Below are positions 59,201 through 61,845 of a DNA stretch of 64,000 bases, in pieces. The notes below the pieces were generated by a model, which was given only the letters and a program-made list of their open reading frames with translations, did not search any database and was not told the DNA's origin. Each line of letters opens with the position of its first letter. The stretch's first letter is position 1. The translations under genes and the position numbers were made by a program. The DNA is from Loripinus fragilis (taxonomy: Eukaryota; Mollusca; Bivalvia; Lucinida; Lucinidae), in assembly GCA_964019695.1 (NCBI GenBank), contig OZ026516.1, positions 101,742,368 through 101,806,367 of the forward strand, written 5' to 3'.

Positions 59201-61207
59201 ATGTTGCACTTTAGATTGCATTATCCATGTAAGCAAACATTATGAACCCTGATCAGACTGCTCCTAAGAGATTAGTCTGATCTGAGCCCTTATTGCTTAC
59301 AATTTAGGCTACCAAAGTACATAAACAGATGAAAGAGCAGATAACATTTTTTTTTATATCTCCCCGTTACATGATGTGCAGAGGGTCGGGAAGGGCCATC
59401 CCTCTACACATCTTACAATTATCTTATATATTTTTTTTAATTTGTTTGTCAATCTTTCTCTCACCTTTCATTTGTCAATGTGTGTCTTGACCGCTTATAG
59501 CACGGTCATTGATTGTGGCGCCCAGGTACCGCGTTCTAAAGGCATTCTAGTGTACATATAATTCTGTAGCAGGGATAATGTTGAGATGGGCCTATGAATG
59601 ATAAGTCAAAACGGATTTTATTTTTGGCTGGGCCCCATACGTAAGCTATTCAGATATATCATTAGTTTTGTTCTAAGGTGTATATGAAAAATTCTTCAGC
59701 CCATAAAATTTTCTATAGGGCTCCTCAAATTTCAAAAGGCCTATTAAAATTGTGAAATTTGCATGCATTTGAATCAGAAAAGGGCCATTGGCCCATTTAT
59801 AGGGCCCATCTTCATTTGGGCCAGCAATATTCCTGCTACAGTATAGGTGATATAATTTTATTTTATGTATACCTGAGTAAAGTTACGGAGAAGATCTTTT
59901 TAACTAAAGGAGAAGATAAGAAGAAGAGAGGGTATCTAGAGAGGGAATTCGGGTTGTGGGCGCGACACAGGCTATAGACTGCTGAGCTGTTGTTGTTTTT
60001 ATTTGTTATTTATTTTTTTATTGTGAATGAAAGGAAAAGTGATACACAATACTCCACTTTTAGATATAAGACAGATAACAAGGAAAGAAGTGGATTAGAA
60101 TAGGGATACATAGGTTGGGGTAAAGAAATCTTTTGAGCATAAAATTGTAAATATTTTCTTATCCAACAGCTTTAACATATGTTTTGAGACGGTTCTTTTA
60201 TGTAACAAGAATATATGGGTTGCTTGAGAAATAAGAAAATTATTTTTGATTACACACTTTTATCTAGGGTACTGGGCATGACTGGGTTCTAATTTTTCAA
60301 ATCTTTGCCATACCTTCTTGTAGTAAGCCTTGTATTTGTTCTTCTTTCTCATCCAGTAAGTTGTGTAGACTTGTATCAGCAGCTTTCTTAGCTAGTTCAC
60401 TCTGAGCTCCCTGTAACTGTTTCTTGTACTGGTCCTTCTCCTAGTGAATAATTAACAAACAAAAGTCATCACAACATAAAACTCTTTACCTACTAGTGTC
60501 ATCAATGCACAGCTTCTCAAAACCAGGATCTTTTTTTTTCAATCTATTGGTGCAAGACAACAAATTTTGCTTCTTTTTTTAAAATGTAACAATTGGATAC
60601 TGTCATTCCATATTGTTGTCAAAAGTTGATAACCTATGCAAACAGTTTGAACCCAGATCAGGCCCAACAAAATGTCGGGCCTGATCTTAAACCAAACTGT
60701 TTGACACTCTGATGTTTTTTCTGATTTTTTTTCTCGAAAAAGTTGCTTTTGAAAAAAATCCGTAGAATAAAAAAATTGTGAAATATTTTCCAGCAGGCAA
60801 AGCGTTAAATGCATGTACATATGATAATATTTCAACAGCATGGTAAGGATTAAGTTGTTTAAAGCATACTGTTTATGAATATGTTGTTATGTTCCTCAAA
60901 GGTTGTCAGTTTCAAGATCTATAACCATAAATATATTTCTTCTAAAAATCACCAATTTCTAGATGGATCTAGATTTTTCAGACTTTTTCTTGGAGAAACA
61001 AGACATCACAAGACTAAATTACATAGTTTGACATAATCTTCGAATGAAAAATCCCCCTCCCACATCTTACAGCCAATTTAATACAGTACCTTAACAGCAG
61101 CAGTAACTCGCTTCTCTGAGTCTGTGAGTCTCTGAGTAAATTCCGCTGTAAGTTCATTAAGGTCTGTCATTTCAGCTTCTCTTGCTTCTTCAGACTGCTT
61201 CAACTGG
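32191..61207 (-). CDS. TMF1: TMF1 / ARA160 golgin, C-terminal part
   Basis: Eighteen exons on the minus strand, in phase throughout, give 617 residues plus stop; human TMF1 is about 1,093 residues, so roughly the N-terminal 40% lies beyond 64000. The protein is a coiled-coil Golgi golgin that binds Rab6 through its C-terminus and tethers vesicles; it was first described as a TATA-element and androgen-receptor-associated factor. Visible order: the TMF DNA-binding-type coiled coil (LLDEKEEQIQGLLQEG, KLSKSQLQSNTIIKKLRSK), long coiled coil (HEIGDLQ-like QEIGDLQ, ATRPLLRQIENLQ, SSTWEKVEKNLADRLS), a Ser/Pro-rich linker (TPSPVSISRQESFASS), then the C-terminal TATA-binding/Rab6 module (ENLQSQLKLREGEITHLQ, MYGEKVEEANELRLDLEDVK). 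It converges on CFAP299. Introns hold most of the mobile DNA of the window. Confidence 0.95.
32278..32492. mobile_element. Family F foldback element
   Basis: CTGTAAATTTGGAAATTTTC to GTTCCGAATTTACAG; inner hairpin ACTTCGCTTATGCGAAGT. It sits 60 bases upstream of the last TMF1 acceptor. Confidence 0.8.
33270..33380 (-). CDS. TMF1: TMF1 exon with LDLEDVK motif
   Basis: 37 codons, DMNQRYDALLQMYGEKVEE then ANELRLDLEDVKDMYKAQ; phase 0 at both ends; donor GTAATT, acceptor TTTTTCAG. Most conserved exon of the Rab6-binding end. Confidence 0.96.
33424..33824. mobile_element. Family A element with one arm amplified
   Basis: Ends as family A (CTGTAAAACCTGTCTTAAGC and GACAGGTTTTGCAG), but the left arm segment TTAATGCAGGTCAAAAGTAT TGCAGAATGCTCTC-like is repeated five or six times (33490-33725) before a single right arm. 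Double the usual length. Confidence 0.8.
34304..34506. mobile_element. Foldback element with AGATCAGCT ends
   Basis: AGATCAGCTATAGTGTGTG at the left against AGGTGTGAATTGTTGAGTAA read inward from the right, with TTGAGTAATAATTCACTGTT repeated twice in the left arm. No open frame of interest. Confidence 0.65.
34616..34741 (-). CDS. TMF1: TMF1 exon (SEIHQLERTRESMAKELV)
   Basis: 42 codons ending NKNDELEEQVQELPVLQERF-K; phase 0 at both ends; donor GTTCGT, acceptor TTTTGACAG. Coiled coil of the C-terminal module. Confidence 0.95.
34774..35155. mobile_element. Family B copy and a second palindromic element
   Basis: 34774-34912 is a family B copy that lost its centre. 34919-35155 has inverted ends GGGCCAGCACACAAGATTTT / AAAATCTTGTGTGCTGTGGC and a hairpin GCACATATGCGCAGTCTC inside. 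Confidence 0.7.
35193..35590. mobile_element. Family B element followed by an interspersed repeat
   Basis: 35193-35373 runs CCAGGCCTTTAGTTAAGAG to TTTGTTTATCTAAACC with a shortened centre. 35400-35590 is the second copy of the repeat at 17740-17965. Confidence 0.7.
35691..35932. mobile_element. Family C foldback element
   Basis: GCCCTTAAAGCGCC and GGCGCATTAAGGG ends; GTCGTCTGCTGCAAATAATT / AGCAGACGAC arms; ACAGACTGCTCC centre. Confidence 0.8.
36084..36352 (-). mobile_element. S2 SINE
   Basis: Minus strand: CACAGACGGTGACAATCC, GATCCAGGGGCTGTGAGTTT (B-box region), GATTGATCATGAAATAATTT, GTACTGGTTAACGGCTTAGT, GACTGGGATGTGAAACCTC tail and a T/A-rich end. Confidence 0.7.
36415..36665. repeat. Interspersed repeat shared with 20745-20985
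   Basis: GGAATGCACGGGTGAAAGTT to CAACCTATGAGAATG. Contains the strong hairpin TTGAGGCTGACTTTC / GAAAGTCAGCCTCAA. Confidence 0.6.
36679..36828 (-). CDS. TMF1: TMF1 exon with GC donor
   Basis: 50 codons from EEIDRSFYLQSAGG to LQSQLKLREGEITHLQ; phase 0 at both ends. The donor reads CAG/GCATGT, a GC-AG intron; no GT nearby keeps the frame. Acceptor CTTTACAG. Confidence 0.94.
36847..37034. mobile_element. Family A foldback element, right end cut
   Basis: CAGTAAAACCTGTCTTAAGC at the left; centre AATGCTCCAAAGGGAGCATT; right arm stops at GTGGCCGCTGTACA. It starts 16 bases upstream of a TMF1 acceptor. Confidence 0.8.
37058..37210. mobile_element. Family B foldback element
   Basis: TTTTGGGTGCTCAAAAGAGC against GTTCTTTTGAGTACCCACAA. 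Abuts the next family F copy. Confidence 0.7.
37214..37424. mobile_element. Family F foldback element
   Basis: CTGTAAATTCGGAAATTTTA to AATTTCGAATTTACAG, hairpin ACTTCACATATGCGAAGT. Confidence 0.8.
37556..37726 (-). pseudogene. 3' end fragment of the PHD-finger LINE
   Basis: On the minus strand it closely matches the last 120 coding bases and the 3' end of the LINE at 48432-49890: TGAGTGGAAGCTCACAACAG, AGCACCTGGAGATC, GGGCCCACTGATGTGG, GCACCTG, TCAAAAATCC, then a TATGATGATG end. An extremely 5'-truncated copy in opposite orientation, 11 kb away. Confidence 0.8.
38124..38630. mobile_element. Family A element split by a 0.3-kb insertion
   Basis: CAGTAAAATCTGTCTTAA, then about 290 unrelated bases, then GTCTTTAAGCGGCCACTC and the rest of a normal family A copy. 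GTCTTAA / GTCTTTAA at the junctions may be an imperfect target duplication. Confidence 0.65.
38684..38806 (-). CDS. TMF1: TMF1 exon, Ser/Pro-rich linker
   Basis: 41 codons, EREAARSRGTESRGTPSP then VSISRQESFASSFHEQ and SFPAITQ; phase 0 at both ends; donor GTCAGT, acceptor TTTACAG. A low-complexity break between the two coiled coils. Confidence 0.93.
39209..39414. mobile_element. Family A foldback element
   Basis: CAGTAAAACCTGTCTTAAGC to GACAGGTTTTACTG with TA on both sides; centre AATGCTCCAAGGGGAGCATT. 39415-39893 holds nothing else recognised. Confidence 0.88.
39894..39986 (-). CDS. TMF1: TMF1 exon (VLLETQLDVEKSRVEQEKKK)
   Basis: 31 codons ending IGLFQEQIRDL; phase 0 at both ends; donor GTAAGT, acceptor TTGTTACAG. 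Coiled coil. Confidence 0.94.
39999..40242. mobile_element. Family E foldback element
   Basis: ATATGAGCCGTGACATG starts 12 bases upstream of the TMF1 acceptor at 39986; right end CTCATGCACTGGCTCA. Centre GCGCATATGCGCAGGC. Confidence 0.85.
40430..40552. mobile_element. Family D foldback element
   Basis: TCCCTCACTAGTGGCA at the left mirrors TGCCACTAGTGAGGGA at the right. Centre GCCCGACATAATGTAGGGC. Confidence 0.8.
40561..40630 (-). CDS. TMF1: TMF1 exon (EAAQIEVLKSQMNQEITDLK)
   Basis: 70 nt; completes an Asn codon with its first base, then 23 codons ending KKQK; donor GTTCGT, acceptor TTTTCCAG. Confidence 0.93.
40703..40970. mobile_element. Family A element and a family B half
   Basis: 40703-40902 is family A (CAGTAAAACCTGTCTAAAGC to GACAGATTTTACTG). 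40905-40970 is a right half of family B ending GTTTTGGTTGATAAATAAA. Confidence 0.75.
41230..43432. repeat. 190-bp tandem repeat array, interrupted
   Basis: Seven or eight copies of a unit with ACAGCTGTCATTTTGTCAAA, CCAAACTCCTTCATGCATAT, TGCTCCATCAAAAGCTGTGG and GGAGTTGATCGGCCCAT. The CAAACTCCTT landmark falls at 41289, 41482, 41673 and 41863, then 43122 and 43313, a spacing of about 191. The gap is the element at 41885-42953. Non-coding. Confidence 0.85.
41885..42953. mobile_element. 1.07-kb TIR element inside the satellite array
   Basis: Flanked by TATATA on both sides (41879-41884 and 42954-42959). The first 24 bases, starting CTCAAACAAAAAAGATACG, match the inverted last 24, CTGAAACAATAAAGTTGTG, at about 18 of 24 positions. 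Removal restores a normal satellite unit. No transposase frame; superfamily not assigned. Confidence 0.6.
43451..45136. mobile_element. Composite tandem-repeat element with hairpin ends
   Basis: Begins with the hairpin AGAGGACCTGAAGGTCCT and GGCGCTCACCTGA. Ends in GACGGACGGACG repeats, GGAGCCTTCGGCTCAGGTGA and GCTAAAAA. The core is about three and a half monomers of roughly 475 bp, each with AGTAGGTCAAGGTCA, CCCCACATCC..CATACCAAGTC and ACCATATATGGGC. It has the same ends as 28831-31595 but different monomers. Confidence 0.7.
45170..45400. repeat. Inverted repeat with CAACTGAGCACGAAA arms
   Basis: AACTCAACTGAGCACGAAA at 45211-45229 and TTGCTCAGTTGAGTTGAGCA further right. A similar GGCCCAGAGGTTATAAAACT block is at 32535-32600. 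Likely a foldback element; ends unclear. Confidence 0.4.
45479..45671 (-). CDS. TMF1: TMF1 exon (SLEAQNSRLRQEKSHLTAQL)
   Basis: 193 nt, starting inside the Ser codon of RLS-DTQNQLVISVEKERTA and ending KVELSEETKQ plus two bases of Asn; donor GTAAGT, acceptor TTTTTCCAG. Coiled coil. Confidence 0.95.
45893..46677 (-). mobile_element. S1 SINE split by a 0.6-kb insertion
   Basis: 46577-46677 holds the tRNA-like head and TGTCCTTGAGCAAGACAC; 45893-45973 holds the ACCCAGGAAGACCCATAC and GGGACGTAAAAAATT tail. Between them about 600 bases (45974-46576) are foreign to the SINE. Confidence 0.65.
46735..46935. mobile_element. Family D foldback element
   Basis: CGTCTGCTGATAACCTTTGC, centre CCAACACAATGTTGG, GATCTGGGTCCAAACAGTTT. 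Ends 15 bases before a TMF1 exon, on its donor side. Confidence 0.75.
46950..47051 (-). CDS. TMF1: TMF1 exon (TRPLLRQIENLQSTYTAQSS)
   Basis: 102 nt; completes the Ala codon of SSATRPLL and ends KVEKNLADRL plus one base; donor GTATGT, acceptor TTTTTTCAG. Strongly conserved in the family. Confidence 0.96.
47240..47388. mobile_element. Family B foldback element
   Basis: GGGTGCTCAAAAGAACGGTC, shortened centre, TCTTTTGAGTACCAACAACG, GTTTTGGATGAGAGA. 47389-47717 holds nothing else recognised. Confidence 0.65.
47718..47772 (-). CDS. TMF1: TMF1 exon (QLQEDEARTQELTQNVSS)
   Basis: 55 nt, phase 0 start, ends with the G of Ala; donor GTAAGT, acceptor TTTATTTACAG. Confidence 0.94.
47788..48030. mobile_element. 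Family E foldback element
   Basis: ATATGAGCCGTGACACG starts 15 bases upstream of the acceptor at 47772, the same relative place and orientation as the copy at 39999. Right end CTCATGCACTGGCTCA. Confidence 0.85.
48118..48316 (-). mobile_element. S1 SINE with 14-bp target duplication
   Basis: Flanked by perfect GAAATAGTGCTTGT (48104-48117 and 48317-48330). Minus strand: GGGGGCGCAGTGGCTCAGTG, GTAGAGTGCTTGACTCGAGA, CGCGGGTTCCAGCCGCACCG, GAACCAGTGT-type body TACTGGTTCAGCCCAGGAAG, tail GTGGACGTAAAGAATCAAAT. The least decayed S1 copy here. Confidence 0.92.
48432..49890 (+). pseudogene. 5'-truncated LINE: reverse transcriptase with PHD-like finger
   Basis: One frame is open from 48432 to the stop at 49853. 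Numbering from the GTG at 48459: FVDLEKAFDR (Asp44), VHQGSILSPLL (101-111), YADD (133-136), then a cysteine-rich finger with Cys190, Cys204, Cys207, His212, Cys215, Cys229 and Cys232, and a C-terminal domain with LRWFGHVER and GRRGPGRPKLTW. The finger resembles a PHD finger, but position 193, where a Cys would be expected, is Ser. The endonuclease and first reverse transcriptase blocks are missing and the frame starts after TGA, so the copy cannot move itself. The 3' end is TCAAAAATCC and short TATGATATGA repeats. Similar ORFs are often mis-annotated as craniofacial development protein 2; I place it near RTE-type LINEs with moderate confidence. Inside a TMF1 intron, opposite to TMF1. Confidence 0.85.
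50564..50656 (-). CDS. TMF1: TMF1 exon (REDMLKQEIGDLQK)
   Basis: 31 codons from IEDFQMGMARMEKDCNRR to GDLQK; phase 0 at both ends; donor GTAGTT, acceptor GTTTACAG. The EIGDLQ block is a family landmark. Between 49891 and 50563 only ATTGCAATA-rich sequence (50420-50520) stands out. Confidence 0.95.
50870..52030. repeat. Tandem-repeat element of about 140-bp monomers
   Basis: Six diverged monomers with GACCTTGAAAATTAGGTC, TTTGGTCAAAATC and AGATAGAGTGCAGACA (landmarks near 50969, 51105, 51220, 51380, 51540, 51680). It ends with TTGATGGATGGATGGAGGAC and AAAGCTCACTTTCAGCAATT. Layout as in 43451-45136 but older. Confidence 0.6.
52124..52280 (-). CDS. TMF1: TMF1 exon (AQEAALSAEMQVREELKLTI)
   Basis: 157 nt; completes the Lys codon before ELAELHRTSAVQDNR and ends with EKQQQQHKWEKDSLIMQ; donor GTAAAT, acceptor TTATTGACAG. 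The run of four Gln comes from a CAA repeat. Confidence 0.96.
52322..52546. mobile_element. Family C foldback element
   Basis: GTTGTCTGCTTTTCTCGTCT at the left, centre AGACTGCTCCTAGGAGCAGT, GCAGCAGACGACTTAAGCAG at the right. Confidence 0.8.
52672..52790 (+). mobile_element. tRNA-derived SINE head
   Basis: TGTAGCTCAGTTGGTAGAGT (A box), GTGGATTCAAATCC (B box), then TGTCCTTGAGCAAGACACTT. Related to S1 but with a different head. Confidence 0.7.
52836..53020. mobile_element. Family B foldback element
   Basis: CCAGGCCTTAAGTTAAGAG to TTTGTTTATCTAAC; centre AACCATCTCATTGAAACAGT. Confidence 0.8.
53198..53262 (-). CDS. TMF1: TMF1 exon (TRGLQAALDNSY)
   Basis: 65 nt, SEHEDSTEKTRGLQAALDNS then two bases of Lys; donor GTGAGT, acceptor GATTGACAG. 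Confidence 0.94.
53646..53974 (+). mobile_element. Complete S2 SINE with 13-bp target duplication
   Basis: Flanked by perfect GCATGTTGGCCTA (53633-53645 and 53975-53987). Head: GCGCAGTCGGTAACGTGTCT (A-box region), GGTCGCGAGTTCGATCCCGG (B box). Body: GAGATTGATCATGAAATAAT, GTTACAAGCGAAAGTATGTG, TGGTTAACTGCTTGTTCAAG. Tail: GGGACGTAAAGC and CAAA repeats, shared in outline with S1. Confidence 0.93.
54044..54285. mobile_element. Family C foldback element
   Basis: AATGTCTGCTTTTTACATCT at the left, CCCAAGGGAGCAGTCTGATC centre, AGCAGATGAGGGGAGCAGAC at the right. Confidence 0.65.
54372..54548. mobile_element. Family D foldback element, half centre
   Basis: TTGTCTGCTGATAACC, CCTGACCTGGGTCCAAACTG, then AGTCAGCAGAGTACAACAGA. 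Confidence 0.6.
55075..55242 (-). mobile_element. tRNA-like SINE
   Basis: Minus strand: GGAGCCACCATTGTGTAGTG, GAGTTTGATCCCCGGCTCC (B box), GGTCCTATCTCCATATGACC, GTGGGAAGTTAAAACAC. 54549-55074 holds no feature I can name. Confidence 0.6.
55425..55486 (-). CDS. TMF1: TMF1 exon (ALTQLQAAVNKQEIEMARLK)
   Basis: 62 nt; completes a Glu codon with its first two bases, then 20 codons in phase; donor GTTAGA, acceptor GTTGACAG. Confidence 0.93.
55741..55888. mobile_element. Family B foldback element
   Basis: TTGAACATTTATTATCTTAT, GTGGGTGCTCAAGAGAGTGT, GTTGTTTATCTAGAC. Confidence 0.65.
55969..56150 (-). mobile_element. S1 SINE
   Basis: Minus strand: GGGTGGCTCAGTGGTAGAGT, CTGGTTTGAGACTCACGGGA (B-box region), TAGTACTGGTTCAACCCAGG, GGACGTAATGCATC. 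56151-56549 holds nothing else recognised. Confidence 0.75.
56550..56722. mobile_element. Foldback element with TTGATCTGG ends
   Basis: AACTTGATCTGGCATA at the left mirrors TACACCAGATCAAGTTT at the right. Strong inner hairpin GGTCATACCATCGG / CCGATGGTATGACC. Confidence 0.75.
56808..56893 (-). CDS. TMF1: TMF1 exon (KEEIEHLKKVLDSKEETEKK)
   Basis: 86 nt; completes a Lys codon, 28 codons ending KKQS, then one base of Glu; donor GTAAGT, acceptor GTATTGTAG. Confidence 0.95.
56925..57246. mobile_element. Two adjacent family B elements
   Basis: 56925-57057 (centre lost) and 57057-57246 (full, ATCTCAATGAGATGGTTCTT centre) share a border at ACCAGGCCTTTAGCTG. The first starts about 30 bases upstream of a TMF1 acceptor. 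Confidence 0.75.
57535..57605. repeat. Short AAACAGTG palindrome
   Basis: ACAAACAGTGACAACC at the left, GGGTCTACACTGTTTGT at the right, GATGAAATGCATCAT centre. Related to family C cores. 57606-58102 contains a weak GACTCAGATGCCCAGTCTG / CGGAGTCTTTGCT hairpin only. Confidence 0.5.
58103..58270. mobile_element. Family B foldback element
   Basis: CTTATTTCTCAATCAAAACA, centre AATGTCTCATTGAGACGTTT, right end TTTGTTTATCAAAACC. Confidence 0.8.
58313..58409 (-). CDS. TMF1: TMF1 exon (EKLSKSQLQSNTIIKKLRSK)
   Basis: 97 nt; completes a Gly codon, then 31 codons ending KDNESTLATQ plus two bases of Lys; donor GTAAGA, acceptor TTTTTCAG. Core of the TMF DNA-binding-type coiled coil. Confidence 0.96.
58792..58987. 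mobile_element. Family A foldback element
   Basis: CAGTAAAACCTGTGTAAAAC to AAAGGTTTTACTG with TA on both sides. The hairpin tip is shortened. Confidence 0.85.
59033..59190 (-). mobile_element. S1 SINE, decayed
   Basis: Minus strand: TTCAGTGGTAGAAGGCTGGA, TAGTATTGGTTCAACCTAGG, GTGTTGACTGGGACAGAAAA. The B box is lost. Confidence 0.65.
59207..59352. mobile_element. Family C foldback element
   Basis: GTAAGCAAACATTATGAACC, GATCAGACTGCTCCTAAGAG, TGAGCCCTTATTGCTTAC. Confidence 0.65.
59569..59841. mobile_element. Foldback element with GTAGCAGG ends
   Basis: CTGTAGCAGGGATAATGTTG and AGATGGGCC at the left, GGGCCAGCAATATTCCTGCT-ACAG at the right. AT-rich flanks with no certain duplication. 59842-60120 holds no feature I can support. 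Confidence 0.7.
60121..60270. mobile_element. Family B foldback element, centre lost
   Basis: GCATAAAATTGTAAATATTT, TATGTTTTGAGACGGTTCTT, GCTTGAGAAATAAGAAAATT. Confidence 0.65.
60314..60440 (-). CDS. TMF1: TMF1 exon (LLDEKEEQIQGLLQEG)
   Basis: 127 nt, EKDQYKKQLQGAQSELAKKA, then ADTSLHN and the DEKEEQIQGLLQE motif; ends with one base of Gly; donor GTATGG, acceptor TTCACTAG. Confidence 0.95.
60490..60806. mobile_element. Family D foldback element
   Basis: TTGATAACCTATGCAAACAG, centre GCCCAACAAAATGTCGGGC, GATCTTAAACCAAACTGTTT. 60807-61089 holds nothing else. Confidence 0.7.
61090..61207 (-). CDS. TMF1: TMF1 exon, most N-terminal in window
   Basis: 118 nt; one base of a split codon, then QLKQSEEAREAEMTDLNEL, TAEFTQRLTDSEKR and VTAAVK; donor GTACTG, acceptor ATTTTACAG. 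The preceding exon is not in the window. 61208-61845 holds no exon I can support. Confidence 0.9.
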
Positions 61208-61845
61208 CTGTAAAATAACAAAACAATGTCATTGCCAAACATTATAAACTGCCAAGGCAAAAAAGAGACTTTATATGGAATGGAATCTTTTTAACTGGAA
61301 TTTACCTTGCTTTCTATACTGGAAACTCATTAATGGGTACTTTGGCCAATAGTGAAGGCCTAGATGATCAGGGTCTGCACTGTTTGCTTGGATAAGAATG
61401 ATCTTCAGGGATTAGTTTTAACATATTTTATTTGAAATAACACACAAATAATTACAGTATACATACATAAATCTGTAGACAATATAAAGGATTAGAACGA
61501 AAGCAAAGCTTATAAAGTTCTTCTCCCTATCGCAATGTATTTGTTTGCTTTAGCGGAAGTTGAGTATTAGTTTAGCATATTGAGCGGTGGATATTCATTT
61601 GAAAACAAAACGAGTACAAGAACAGAAAAAAACAAAGAAAACAACATACAGCTTTGTGAGAACATAATGAATAAATACAATAATTATAAAAAAAATGATA
61701 ACATCATCATAAAGGCTAGGAATATCACTTTGGTAGGGGTAGGGGTGGGGGATAAGAGTAGACACCACAGACCAGTTGGAAGGCTGAATACCTGTAGTAT
61801 ATGTGTACATATGAATATATCGCCCTAAGGTAGCATGATACTTGA

